Positions 17,106-25,395 are shown, numbered from the stretch's first letter. The stretch is DNA of 64,000 nucleotides from UBA1206 sp050953105 (GCA_050953105.1 JBMNMA010000004.1:496001-560000), one strand, 5' to 3'. Notes: a model not told the origin generated them from the letters alone. Program-made: numbers and translations.

Positions 17106-17651
17106 TCAATTTAAATATTGTTCCTTAAGATAATCCCGTATCCATGTCATAACCTCTGTGTTGGAAAGGGGCACAGTTCCAAGAGCCTTACGCAGTATGT
17201 TGGTATCAAGCTCAACAACACGTCCCGGTGTGGTGTGGGTGAAAACCAGATTGGCATCTCCCAGTCCCATGACAAGGGTTATCAGTGTGGATATTATATC
17301 TCCCAAGGGGACAAAATCGAAGGAGGTTTTATGAAAAACCGCCTCCACCTTTGTGCCGTGGCAGGATGGGTTTTCGGCTTCGCTTACGCTTTGTATTAAG
17401 AATGTTCCCCCGGTCTGAAGGGCAGCCTGCTTGAACAGCGGCACCCCAAGGCCGATTTTGCGGGTGGTGCGGGTGGTAAAAAAGGGATTTTCCACCTTGC
17501 TTAAGGTTTCGCTGTCCATACCCCGCCCATCGTCGCTTATTGTAACTTTAAGGCGGTCGGGTGTTTCTTCAACCGAAATTTCAATGTTTTCGGCATTTGC
17601 CGCAAGGGAATTCTGGGTGATGTCAAGAATGTACAAAGATAATTCCTTCAT
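17106..17651 (-). CDS. GHKL-type ATP-binding protein (histidine-kinase-like ATPase domain)
   Basis: 181 residues. ATPase boxes: N-box LDITQNSLAANA, G1 SDDGRGMD, G2 KIGLGVPLFK. There is no dimerisation/phosphoacceptor domain or sensor domain, so it is a stand-alone HATPase_c protein. The C-terminal half (about 115-181) is unfamiliar. In clostridial hydrogenase operons such proteins recur with PHP and DRTGG genes; a regulatory role is inferred. ATG 17651 is 1 base after the PHP gene stop. Confidence 0.83.
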   Translation of the reverse strand: MKELSLYILDITQNSLAANAENIEISVEETPDRLKVTISDDGRGMDSETLSKVENPFFTTRTTRKIGLGVPLFKQAALQTGGTFLIQSVSEAENPSCHGTKVEAVFHKTSFDFVPLGDIISTLITLVMGLGDANLVFTHTTPGRVVELDTNILRKALGTVPLSNTEVMTWIRDYLKEQYLN

Positions 17652-17652
17652 G

Positions 17653-18390
17653 TTAAGCGTCGCCTTTTAAATAGTCGAAAAGCAGTTTTCTAACCCCATC
17701 GCCGTCCCGGCAGGAGGTGTCAAGTTCAACACAGTGCTCCGGTTCGCTTATATCCTCAAGATAGTGGGCATCCGAGTTTACAAGCAGAATTTTATCCTTT
17801 AAAGTCGGGTTTTTAAAGAAAAACCCGGTTTTATCAGCGTTTTTTGAAAGCTCAATGCATTTAAAGTCGGGTTTATCCGGCATGGTGCCGAGGATTGAAA
17901 TAATGCCGTTTGCATTTTTATCTGCATGGGCGGGAAAACAAATTCCTGCGTATTTTAATGCCAGATTATATACTTCCTCAATGGAAAGGGAAGTGGCGTT
18001 GGGGAGTAAAAACTCCTCGCTGCCTGTTATTTCGTCATTTTCGTCCAGTATATACTGGTTGCCGAAAACATGGGGCTTGTTTTTTATTTTGATTCTGAAA
18101 GAATCAAGCTGAAGGCCGAAATCAAGCGCATCGTCAAGGCGTTCAAACAGGCATACCGTATGAATATCCTCGGCGGTGGTAACCTCCGCCCCGGCAACCG
18201 GAATGACATCATACCTTTGGCAGGCTTTGAAAAAGGCCGGACAGTTTTTGACTGTGTTGTGGTCGGTTAAGGCCACAATGTCAAGGCCCTTTATTTTTGC
18301 CATGCCGGCTATGTTGTTTACCGTCATATCTTCGTCCCCGCAGGGTGATAGGCAGGAATGGACATGAAGGTCATAATAGAATTTAGGCAT
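17653..18390 (-). CDS. PHP-domain phosphoesterase-like protein
   Basis: 245 residues. Metal-binding motifs of the PHP superfamily: DLHVHSCLSPCGDEDM at the N-terminus, LTDHNTVKN, GAEVTT, FPAHADKN and LVNSDAHYLEDI. Probably a metal-dependent phosphoesterase acting on a small phosphorylated molecule or nucleotide; substrate unknown. Its start overlaps the DRTGG gene end by 8 bases. Confidence 0.87.
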   Translation of the reverse strand: MPKFYYDLHVHSCLSPCGDEDMTVNNIAGMAKIKGLDIVALTDHNTVKNCPAFFKACQRYDVIPVAGAEVTTAEDIHTVCLFERLDDALDFGLQLDSFRIKIKNKPHVFGNQYILDENDEITGSEEFLLPNATSLSIEEVYNLALKYAGICFPAHADKNANGIISILGTMPDKPDFKCIELSKNADKTGFFFKNPTLKDKILLVNSDAHYLEDISEPEHCVELDTSCRDGDGVRKLLFDYLKGDA

Positions 18391-18724
18391 TTGAAATACT
18401 TCCCAGCATAAGGCAGGCGTCGTAAACGGGTAGCGGGGTACGCAATATGTTTATCCCCTTTTCCTTTGCGGTGTTAATAATATCCCCGTCTATGACGGCG
18501 TTTTCGCATATAACCACACAGGCAAGGTCAAGGAGTGAAGCCACCGCAAGGACGTTTATATTAGTCATTATGGTAAGCCACACGCTTCCGGGCTTGGCAT
18601 TGCCCATAACCCAGCTTAGCAGGTCGCCAGCATAATAGCCTTCGACAGTCTTGCTTTTGTCGCTCTCTGATATAACCTCAAATCCTGTTTTTTGAATTAT
18701 CTCGCCAACCGTCATTGTATTCAT
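18383..18724 (-). CDS. DRTGG-domain protein (second copy)
   Basis: 113 residues, a stand-alone DRTGG-like domain: TVGEIIQKTGFEVIS start, YYAGDLLSWVMGNAKPGSVWLTIMTNIN, IICENAVIDG-type core. DRTGG domains accompany CBS domains and HPr-kinase-like proteins and may bind small ligands. It lies 3 bases after the hydrogenase-like gene and overlaps the PHP gene. Paralogous to the DRTGG gene at 20470. Confidence 0.8.
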   Translation of the reverse strand: MNTMTVGEIIQKTGFEVISESDKSKTVEGYYAGDLLSWVMGNAKPGSVWLTIMTNINVLAVASLLDLACVVICENAVIDGDIINTAKEKGINILRTPLPVYDACLMLGSISNA

Positions 18725-18727
18725 CCT

Positions 18728-20011
18728 TTAAGTCTTCTGGCAGTCAGTAATTTCTTTCAGCTTTTCCCTCATTACCACAATGCATTCCTCATACATGGCG
18801 TTACCCTTAACCACATCCTCGGCAAAAGCCCGGCAGGTGGGGGCGCCGCAGGAGCCGCAGTCAAGCTCGGGGAGGGTTTGAAACACCCTTTCAATGTCGC
18901 CCATAAGCTTTAATGCCTGCCTGCGATCCGGCCCGAGGGAGGAAACCGCCTTGTATTCCTCGTCAAATAAAAGCTTGTATGTTTCGGGGAAACCCCTTTC
19001 CAGCTCTTTTTCGGGGGGATGGTTTTGTGAAACGGGAAGATAGCGTTTTATATTTCTCAGCCGAACTCTGGCTATGTAGGGGTTTTCAACGGTAAGCACC
19101 CCGCCCACACAGCCGCCGGAGCAGGCTGACAGTTCCACGAAGTCAAGATTGCGGTAAACGGCGGTGTCTATATCCTCTAAAACCTTAATGACGTTTTCAA
19201 TGCCGTCGGCGGCAAGGTAGTGGTCGTTCATCAAAGCCGAGGCTTCTCCTCCGCTTATGGCCCAGCCCACGCCTATATTCCCCGTGCGGGAATAGGGAAT
19301 GGGGGTGGTTTTCTTTTTCATAACCCCTAAAAGTTCAAAATACAAATCGCTTATGGCCATTACCATGTCGATGTTGGATTTTGTCCCCACCAGGTGGTTT
19401 TTAACATAGCTCACCTTGGCAGGGCAGGGGGAAATGAACACCACGCAGATATCGTCATTTTTAAGATGGGGTTTTTCCTTTAATGCCTTTTCCCTTGCCA
19501 TTTTTGCCGCAAGCTCTATGGGCGGGAGTATGGGTATCAGGTTTTTAACCAGGGTGGGGAAACGCAGTGACACCAGTCTAACCACCACCGGGCAGGCAGA
19601 GGATATAACGGGAAAGTTCACGCCTTCCTGCCGTAAATACTGCCTGGTATAATCGGTTATAAGTTCTGCAGCGCAGGCTACCTCAAACACGTCGTTAAAG
19701 CCAATGTCAAGTAGGCCCTGGAGCAGATAGTCGATATCGTCAAGATTTTCAAACTGCCCGTAAAGAGTTGGGGCAGGGAGCGCTATGGTATACTTATCTT
19801 TCGGAAGATTGGTAAATTTATCGTAAATCGCTTTTTTTGCGTTGTGGGGGCATTGGCGGATACATTCGCCGCAGTCAATACATCTGGCGGAGTTTATTAC
19901 AGCGTGTCCGTCCCGAACCCGTATAGCCTCGGTGGGACAGCGCTTAAGGCAGTGGGTGCAGCCTTTGCATTTTTCCACGTCCAATGACACGGAATGCTTG
20001 TATTCGGCCAT
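18728..20011 (-). CDS. Divergent [FeFe]-hydrogenase-like protein with C-terminal Fe-S domain (HydS / group C-D type)
   Basis: 427 residues. Start at 20011 (MAEYKHSVSL) is favoured by GGAAGG 6 bases upstream. Two ferredoxin sites (CKGCTHCLKRCP; CIDCGECIRQCP), then an H-cluster-type domain with divergent motifs SSACPVVVRL, SPCPAKVSYVK and ACSGGCVGGVL, keeping the Cys positions needed for cluster binding but losing the usual proton-path residues. It ends with a four-Cys Fe-S domain, LDCGSCGAPTCRAFAEDV. Proteins with these motifs are considered sensory rather than H2-producing. It lies amid GHKL, DRTGG and PHP genes, which suits a redox or H2 sensor. Confidence 0.87.
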   Translation of the reverse strand: MAEYKHSVSLDVEKCKGCTHCLKRCPTEAIRVRDGHAVINSARCIDCGECIRQCPHNAKKAIYDKFTNLPKDKYTIALPAPTLYGQFENLDDIDYLLQGLLDIGFNDVFEVACAAELITDYTRQYLRQEGVNFPVISSACPVVVRLVSLRFPTLVKNLIPILPPIELAAKMAREKALKEKPHLKNDDICVVFISPCPAKVSYVKNHLVGTKSNIDMVMAISDLYFELLGVMKKKTTPIPYSRTGNIGVGWAISGGEASALMNDHYLAADGIENVIKVLEDIDTAVYRNLDFVELSACSGGCVGGVLTVENPYIARVRLRNIKRYLPVSQNHPPEKELERGFPETYKLLFDEEYKAVSSLGPDRRQALKLMGDIERVFQTLPELDCGSCGAPTCRAFAEDVVKGNAMYEECIVVMREKLKEITDCQKT

Positions 20012-20042
20012 GTGCACCTTCCTTTCACTTGTGTAATAGGCC

Positions 20043-20477
20043 TTATACTTTAACTGTCATGGTTATAACCGTCCCTTGTCCAAGGGCGGTCTGTATCTCC
20101 ATGGCATCGGTATAGCGTTTCATGTTGGGAAGACCCATCCCCGCTCCGAAGCCTAAAGCACGAATATTGTCGGGGGCGGTGGAATAGCCCTCTTTCATAG
20201 CAAGCGCCACGTCGGCAATACCCGGGCCGTGGTCGGTGAGGACTATGACTATTCTGTCTTCGTATATGAACAGCTCGGCAATTCCGCCGCCGGCATGGAT
20301 GACCATGTTTATTTCCCCCTCATACATGGCTATGGATGCCCGCTTAATAATTTCTGGGGGAAATCCTACCCGGCGTAAAATCCGCTTGACCTGTATGGAG
20401 GCCTCTCCGGCGGAGGTGAAATTGGAGCCGTCAACCTCAAATTTATAGTACAGGCATTCGTTATCCAAGCTATTCAC
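20043..20477 (-). CDS. RsbW-like anti-sigma / GHKL ATP-binding protein
   Basis: 144 residues. N-box ASIAMYEGEINMVIHAGGG, G1 LTDHGPGIAD, then GFGAGMGLPNMKRYTD, as in serine kinase/anti-sigma factors of the RsbW/SpoIIAB class. It could phosphorylate a partner or act as a signal relay from the hydrogenase-like sensor downstream. It overlaps the preceding DRTGG gene by 8 bases; the sensor gene starts 31 bases later. Confidence 0.85.
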   Translation of the reverse strand: MNSLDNECLYYKFEVDGSNFTSAGEASIQVKRILRRVGFPPEIIKRASIAMYEGEINMVIHAGGGIAELFIYEDRIVIVLTDHGPGIADVALAMKEGYSTAPDNIRALGFGAGMGLPNMKRYTDAMEIQTALGQGTVITMTVKV

Positions 20478-20820
20478 CCGCTTTATCGGTTAGTCCGGCG
20501 GCATACAGCAAGCCGCAGGCCTCATACATGCGGTGGGAGGTTTTTAAAACCACTATCCCAGAACGGGTGGCAAGGTCAAGAATTTCCTCGGTGGGAACCT
20601 TGTTCCTTACAAACACCACGCACTTCATGTCCATCATAACAGCGGTGCGTATAGCCTGGGGGTTGACAAGACCGGTAAGTAAAACGCCCTGATTTTTAAC
20701 GTATGCCAGCACGTCGCTCATCATATCGCTGCCGCAGGCGGAGTAAACCTCATCGTCGACCAGCTCGCTGCAGCACAAGACTTCACCGTTTAAAATTGAA
20801 GCGATTTCCGAAATTTTCAT
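20470..20820 (-). CDS. DRTGG-domain protein (first copy)
   Basis: 116 residues. KISEIASILNGEVLC start, then GSDMMSDVLAYVKNQGVLLTGLVNPQ and a VVFVRNKVPTEEILDLA core, a stand-alone DRTGG domain. Second gene of the operon, 11 bases after hydC. Having two DRTGG paralogs around a GHKL ATPase and a sensor-type hydrogenase is notable. Confidence 0.8.
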   Translation of the reverse strand: MKISEIASILNGEVLCCSELVDDEVYSACGSDMMSDVLAYVKNQGVLLTGLVNPQAIRTAVMMDMKCVVFVRNKVPTEEILDLATRSGIVVLKTSHRMYEACGLLYAAGLTDKAGE

Positions 20821-20831
20821 AGGTTTATCCT

Positions 20832-21308
20832 TTAATATTTAGCAAGTATGCCTTTTATGTCCGAAGGGGTAAGGCGGCCGTAAACGTCTTCGCCTATAAC
20901 CATAACCGGTGCAAGACCGCAGCAGCCAAGGCAGCGGGTGTCCATAATGGTGAACTTGCCGTCGGCTGTTGTGCCGCCGGTTTTTATGCCCAATATCTTT
21001 TCAACTTCTTCAAGCACGGCCTGAGCGCCTTTAACATAGCAGGCGGTGCCGGTGCAAACGCTTATAACGTGTTCGCCCTTGGGTTCAAGGGAAAACTGAG
21101 CATAGAAAGTGGCGACGCCGTAAACGTCGGAAACGGTAATGCCAAGGGATTCGGCAATAAGATTCTGAGTTTCAAAGGAAAGATAGCCGTAAAGCTCCTG
21201 AGCCTTTTGCATTACAGGCATAAGGGGCCCCGGGGTGTCCTTGTATTTTTCAATAAATTCCTTCAACTCCTGGTCCTTTTGCGCGATTTGCTCTTTTGTA
21301 AGTGCCAT
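20832..21308 (-). CDS. hydC: Bifurcating hydrogenase subunit HydC (NuoE-type)
   Basis: 158 residues. Thioredoxin-like [2Fe-2S] protein with the NuoE ligand set: VCTGTACYVKGA and TRCLGCCGLAPV. It shuttles electrons in the HydABC complex. The ATG at 21308 has AGGAGG 7 bases upstream; a longer frame to 21368 would run over the promoter and has no site. First gene of the ten-gene operon ending with hydA. Confidence 0.93.
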   Translation of the reverse strand: MALTKEQIAQKDQELKEFIEKYKDTPGPLMPVMQKAQELYGYLSFETQNLIAESLGITVSDVYGVATFYAQFSLEPKGEHVISVCTGTACYVKGAQAVLEEVEKILGIKTGGTTADGKFTIMDTRCLGCCGLAPVMVIGEDVYGRLTPSDIKGILAKY

Positions 21309-21358
21309 TATATAGCCTCCTGATAATTGTGTTAAGGCGGGAAAACCCGCACCAATCA

Positions 21359-21387
21359 AGTATAGCATGATTAATTGAAAAAAACAA
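21359..21387 (-). promoter_or_regulatory. Predicted promoter of the hydrogenase operon
   Basis: Minus strand: TTGTTT (21387-21382), 17-base spacer, TATACT (21364-21359), about 50 bases before hydC. GCGGG/CCCGC at 21337-21350 forms a small hairpin in the leader. Confidence 0.55.
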
Positions 21388-21482
21388 TAGAAAAAGGAAA
21401 AAATCTAAGGTATTTTAGTGCAATTACGGTTAAATTTTCATTAAATCGAGTTTAATTTTATAGTAAACAATCCGGCTGATTA

Positions 21483-21510
21483 TTGTATTGCATTATAAAT
21501 GATGTATAAT
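21483..21510 (+). promoter_or_regulatory. Weak predicted promoter before the split sigma gene
   Basis: TTGTAT (21483-21488), 16-base spacer, TATAAT (21505-21510), about 95 bases before the GTG start. The rest of 21388-21604 is AT-rich and holds no gene. Confidence 0.4.
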
Positions 21511-21974
21511 TATCTCATATGAAATAAATGTAAATTTACTCTGATTTTCATCCTCCCGTCCGTATATTCAATAGAAGCGAGCTTCAAAGAAGGGGGAAGA
21601 CAACGTGGTATTAAACCCCGCAACGGTTGACGGGTATTTAACCCGCATAAAAGAAAAAGATAAAGCAGCCTTTGAAGATTTATACATCTATTCAAAGGAA
21701 CTGCTTTATGTGTACGCCCTTTCGGTAACCGGCGACAGAATATCCGCCGAGGATGCGGTGCAGGAATCTTTTGTGAAAATATGGCAGAATGCTTCCGGAT
21801 ACCACCCCGGCAGAAACGGTCTTGCCTGGATAATAACCATTACCAAAAACACCGCAATAGACGAAAGGGAAAAACGAAAGCGTATTGTGGTCAGTGATGA
21901 GCTTACCAAAAAAGGTAGGCAAAAAAGCCATGAAAACGCCGTTGTCAACAGCAGCTATGTGGAATTTATAATGA

Positions 21975-21982
21975 AAAGCTTA
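21975..21982 (+). repeat. Target-site duplication, left copy
   Basis: AAAGCTTA, repeated directly at 22896-22903 on the other side of the element. Confidence 0.9.
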
Positions 21983-22044
21983 GGCTCTGTTCGTATTAAT
22001 GGTTGATTTTCGAGTTATTTTTTGCTTATACAAACAGAGCCTAA
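21980..22044. repeat. Subterminal inverted copy of the element end
   Basis: TTAGGCTCTGTT (21980-21991) is mirrored by AACAGAGCCTAA (22033-22044), so the left end can fold on itself and holds an extra, diverged copy of the end sequence. Confidence 0.75.
21983..22010 (+). repeat. Left terminal inverted repeat
   Basis: 28 bp, matching the reverse complement of 22868-22895 except at positions 18 and 26. Confidence 0.92.
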
Positions 22045-22056
22045 TTATAAAAACAC

Positions 22057-22080
22057 AACGCTGGAGTAAATTCCAGCGTT
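22057..22080 (-). terminator. Hairpin ending the cargo gene
   Basis: AACGCTGGA (22057-22065) pairs with TCCAGCGTT (22072-22080). On the minus strand a T-rich stretch follows, so it can terminate the lipoprotein transcript. Confidence 0.65.
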
Positions 22081-22127
22081 GATTTATATTTATGCAGTTT
22101 TACTTATCCAGCAGGTTTTATTACCTG

Positions 22128-22724
22128 TTAGTATTGGATTAATACTCTATAAATCTCAAGGGTGAAATCGGTATTTGCCTTAACTGTGGGATGATTTTTC
22201 GGAACCTCTATAACTATATGATAGTATGCCATAATACTAAATTGCAAGGGCATTTCAAAGGTAGAATATTCTTCTTCTATATATATCTTTCCTGAATCCA
22301 AAAGGTCGGTAAATCTGAATTTAAGTGAACCGCTGCCAGACTTAACGAGTACTAACACAAGAATATTGTTTTCAAAATATTCATTGTCGTATTGATTTAC
22401 CACTTCCATAAATTCTTTGCATTTTTCTAGTTCATTCCTACTCTTACCGGTAGAATTATCTATAAAAGAAGCAGCAGTGGCAATGTGTTCATCCAGCTCC
22501 GCCTTTGATGTAATCTTAAGTATTGTGGGGTATTCCACCATACACCTGGTAGTAAGGATATTGTAGGCTTTATATGTTTTAACAGTATACACCTGTTTAT
22601 CTGATATGTCTTCATTCCGGGATTCCTGACCTGATAACATATCTTCAATATTTTTATCCGCGCAGGAAACAAGGGATAATACAATAAGTAGTACCGATAG
22701 GATTAAAAGAGAAATATTTTTCAC
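22128..22724 (-). CDS. Element-borne lipoprotein of unknown function
   Basis: 198 residues. Lipoprotein signal LLIVLSLVSC with the lipid-attachment Cys at residue 21, followed by a charged linker and a beta-rich domain (LVLVLVKSGSGSLKFRF; TDFTLEIYRVLI). GTG start at 22724 with AAAGGAGG 10 bases upstream. I do not recognise the family. It is the only gene in the insertion element. Its promoter looks ECF-dependent, which links it functionally to envelope-stress control. Confidence 0.82.
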   Translation of the reverse strand: MKNISLLILSVLLIVLSLVSCADKNIEDMLSGQESRNEDISDKQVYTVKTYKAYNILTTRCMVEYPTILKITSKAELDEHIATAASFIDNSTGKSRNELEKCKEFMEVVNQYDNEYFENNILVLVLVKSGSGSLKFRFTDLLDSGKIYIEEEYSTFEMPLQFSIMAYYHIVIEVPKNHPTVKANTDFTLEIYRVLIQY

Positions 22725-22753
22725 GGTGTCTTAACCTCCTTTCTATTTAATAA

Positions 22754-22780
22754 TACGATTTCAATGAGAAAAAAGTTTCA
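22754..22780 (-). promoter_or_regulatory. ECF-type promoter inside the element
   Basis: Minus strand: TGAAAC (22780-22775), 17-base spacer, CGTA (22757-22754), about 30 bases before the cargo gene start. This is the consensus recognised by Bacillus extracytoplasmic-function sigmas such as SigW. Confidence 0.6.
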
Positions 22781-22867
22781 AAATATTTCCACAAAGACAT
22801 ATTAATATTCAGAATCGAGTAAATCCTCTTTTTGTAGAAGAAAATTTTTCCTCTATAAAAAAGTATA

Positions 22868-22895
22868 AATATCAACCTTTAATACGAACAGAGCC
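22868..22895 (-). repeat. Right terminal inverted repeat
   Basis: Inverted copy of 21983-22010 with two mismatches. Confidence 0.92.
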
Positions 22896-22903
22896 AAAGC
22901 TTA
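22896..22903 (+). repeat. Target-site duplication, right copy
   Basis: AAAGCTTA immediately after the right terminal repeat; deleting it with the element restores the sigma frame. Confidence 0.9.
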
Positions 22904-23063
22904 AAACCTGCCGAACGGCAGGTTGCAATGCTTCACATTTACGGGGATTATACAATAAAAGAAATAGCATCCCTATTGTCAATCCCCCACACCACCGCCC
23001 AATGGCGATACACTTCCGCATTAAAAAAGCTTAAGGCAGCGATAGTCCGGGAGGAGAATGAGC

Positions 23064-24798
23064 ATGAACGACAATCAGGAACTTAAAAGCATAATTAAAC
23101 AGGAACTTGAAGAAGAAGCGAAAAAATATGCACCTAACGACATGGATTATATATGGAAATCCATTGATGAAACCAAAAAGACCAACCGCTTAAATAAACT
23201 TTCCGTCATAGCCGCCTGCGTTACTTTTTGTGTTCTGGTTGCGGCAATTACCGGCATAGTTTTAGGCACAAATGGAGGAATTTTCGGCGGTGATACCTCC
23301 ACCGGTGGTTATTACCCGGACACATCGTATGTTTTGGGAACCACCTTCGCCGAACTGCACCCCGATCTTGCTGCCATGCCTGAACACCGGATTACTTCAA
23401 TATATTATAGGAACAATGGGTATGGTGCGGAACTTATAAATGACAGTTTTGAAAACTATGCAAAATTATACAACCATTTCATATCACCGGAAAATTCGGT
23501 TTTGGTTAAACCCATTAAAGAGGACCGTCCCGAACACCTTTTGAATTTTTCTTTTGTTATGGCCGATAATGTTTCAGAAGAATTTATTATATACCCGGAC
23601 GGCTACTTTGTCTTTTATAAAGGGGGAAAAGGCACGCCCGAATTATTACAACCCGTATATGTTCAAGCCGGTTAATGGAATATCCACCTTTGCCGAGGCT
23701 CACCCCGAATTTAAGGTTGATAAATCCAAAATGGACCTTACCGTATCCTTCGGCGACGAAAATTATGTTTATATAAGTGATGACAAGGCTGAGGAATTGT
23801 TTGATTACATCTTTAAAAACGGTGAGCTTGTCTGCTTTGATTTTGAAATTTATATACCACACAGTAGGAGTTATGAGTTAAAGGTTATATTCAAAGGCAA
23901 TAATGCCGTATTAAGGTTGCTTATCGATACGTCGGGGATTGTGAATTATACTGTAATGTACAATGATAAAAAATCTAATGATGTGTCTGGATTTTTCTTC
24001 AGTCCCGAAGGATTCAAACTGGAAAAGTTCAGACCCGCCCCCTCCGGTAAACTTACCGACAAATATCCCGAACTGGCTGATTTCCCCGGCGGTCTGACGT
24101 TAAGCTATGCATTGGGATCTTCCGAAGAATATATCACGGTACCGGATACCATTGCCGAGCAATGGTATAAGCAGGTTATAAATCCTGACAAAGCAATGGT
24201 TTTAAACACAAATGCGGTAAGCAGTAAGAATGTATATATTAAAATAAAACTTGCCGATAAAGAAGGAAACCCGGTTTATGATATTAATATGTTCGGTAAC
24301 GGTGTGTTCAGGCTTTCTAATAACCAAGGGATGGATTGGTGTATAAATCCTGATATAACCTGGATTCCGACCGAAACCAAGTTCAAAGATGTTCATCCCG
24401 ACCTTGTTGAATTTGATGATAACGTTAAAGTCGTTTTGGTGCAAATGGGGGTTCTCATTAATGATAAATCCTATATTTACACCTACGGTAAACATGTAAA
24501 TTCGTTGTGGAGGATAGTTTCCGATTCGGGCAACATGGTTCGTGCGGACGAAAGGGCAAGCATGGTAAAAAAACTTCTTGCCGACGTGAAACCAAGGTAT
24601 ACGATTTCCTGGAACGACGGTGAAGATCATCGTATTGAAATATATGAAGACGGTGTTGTCCGCATTGCCACAGCCAAATCCGGCACCCCGCCCGAAAATT
24701 ATTCCTATGAATACTACTTGTTTGAACCTTATAAATATATATTGGATAATCTGCAGGATGTTTTTATAGGAAAAAAGATACCGCAGATTGAAGAGTAA
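23064..24798 (+). pseudogene. Frameshifted anti-sigma-like membrane repeat protein
   Basis: ATG 23064 has GGGAGGAG 7 bases upstream. An N-terminal cytoplasmic part (about 1-45), one membrane segment (about 46-68) and an extracellular start (TFAELHPDL) are encoded up to a stop at 23675. The remaining extracellular part continues in the +1 frame to 24798. The natural junction lies near 23615-23645, by the run AAAGGGGGAAAAGG: upstream matches FVFYKGGKG, downstream YYNPYMFKPVNG. Joined, it would be about 575 residues with four repeats starting [TK]F/L-x-E/D-x-[HY]P-[DE]-[LF]. It overlaps the end of the split sigma gene by 23 bases. The frameshift could be real or a homopolymer base-calling error. 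Confidence 0.8.
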
Positions 24799-24840
24799 GT
24801 GTTTTAACCGAACCCAATGGACAATCTGAATAATTATTAA

Positions 24841-24871
24841 CCGCTGCCGGGCCACCCGACGGCGGTTTTTT
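24841..24871 (+). terminator. Rho-independent terminator
   Basis: CCGCTGCCGGG (24841-24851) pairs, with wobble, with CCCGACGGCGG (24855-24865), followed by six T. Confidence 0.78.
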
Positions 24872-25395
24872 GTTGCACCGGAAAAATTTTTCATATTAAC
24901 TGCAATGGTGTTTTCATTAATGCTGGCCAATGGTCCTTTGACTATGACGATAGGAGCTGTATTTCGGTAAATACTACGGCAGATTGTGGCATTTAGTTGC
25001 CTTGGGATTGTAAAAATTTAATGCTGAAATGATTTTTTTCATAACTTGGATACCCGGCGGTTAAACAAAGCGGCGGTCGTTGCAATCCGCCGCTTTACGC
25101 TGTTTATGTTGATATTAAAAATATGTAAAAATGTATAATGTAGACTAAATTCAGACATTTTTCGACAAACAATTTGTATATAATATCAAACGATAAAGTA
25201 TAATATATGCTTATGGAACATACAAGTCCTCCTTAAACTTTTTTATACACATTGGAAAAAGCAAAGGAAACAGCCTGCAGGCGGTTTTCTTTGCTTTTGT
25301 CATTTTTATATGGTAAAATAATTTTTGAAAAAACCCCTCGTGATTTTAAATTTTTAGCCGTTATGTTTTATGATGAACATTGTGGAGGGGAAAAA
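24872..25395. other. Intergenic spacer with possible gene remnant and hairpin
   Basis: No intact gene. A short open stretch at about 24881-24990 (reading HINCNGVFINAGQWSFDY in part) may be a decayed C-terminus. A perfect 10-bp stem lies at 25067-25076 / 25087-25096 (AAAGCGGCGG / CCGCCGCTTT) without a T run. The rest is AT-rich. Confidence 0.5.

Larger units (their letters stand above)
21983..22895. mobile_element. Non-autonomous insertion element with lipoprotein cargo, no transposase
   Basis: 913 bp bounded by inverted ends GGCTCTGTTCGTATTAA, perfect for 17 bp and 26 of 28 overall, and flanked by the 8-bp direct repeat AAAGCTTA (21975-21982 and 22896-22903). The only gene inside is a minus-strand lipoprotein gene with its own ECF-type promoter and a terminator hairpin. 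The 8-bp duplication and GGCTCT ends recall ISL3-type elements, from memory. It would need a transposase in trans. Confidence 0.9.
21605..23086 (+). pseudogene. ECF sigma-70 factor gene split by a 913-bp insertion
   Basis: The first part (21605-21982) starts at a GTG after GAAGGGGGA and encodes sigma region 2 (LYVYALSVTGDRISAEDAVQESF, in outline). The reading frame runs 7 codons into the insertion and stops. The second part resumes at 22904 with KPAERQVAMLHIYGDY and the region-4 helix TTAQWRYTSALKKLK, ending at 23086. Removing the insertion plus one 8-bp duplicate restores an uninterrupted frame of about 187 codons, closely similar to the intact sigma at 25775. The recent, precise nature of the interruption is seen in the sequence; loss of function is inferred. 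Confidence 0.93.

Noticed and set aside
22128..22724. Transposase hidden in the element
   Set aside because: The only long frame is a lipoprotein with a lipobox; no DDE-type pattern is seen in any frame of the element.
25252..25395. Extended N-terminus for the sigma stub beginning at a TTG
   Set aside because: The GTG at 25396 has a strong ribosome site and matches the starts of the sibling sigma genes.
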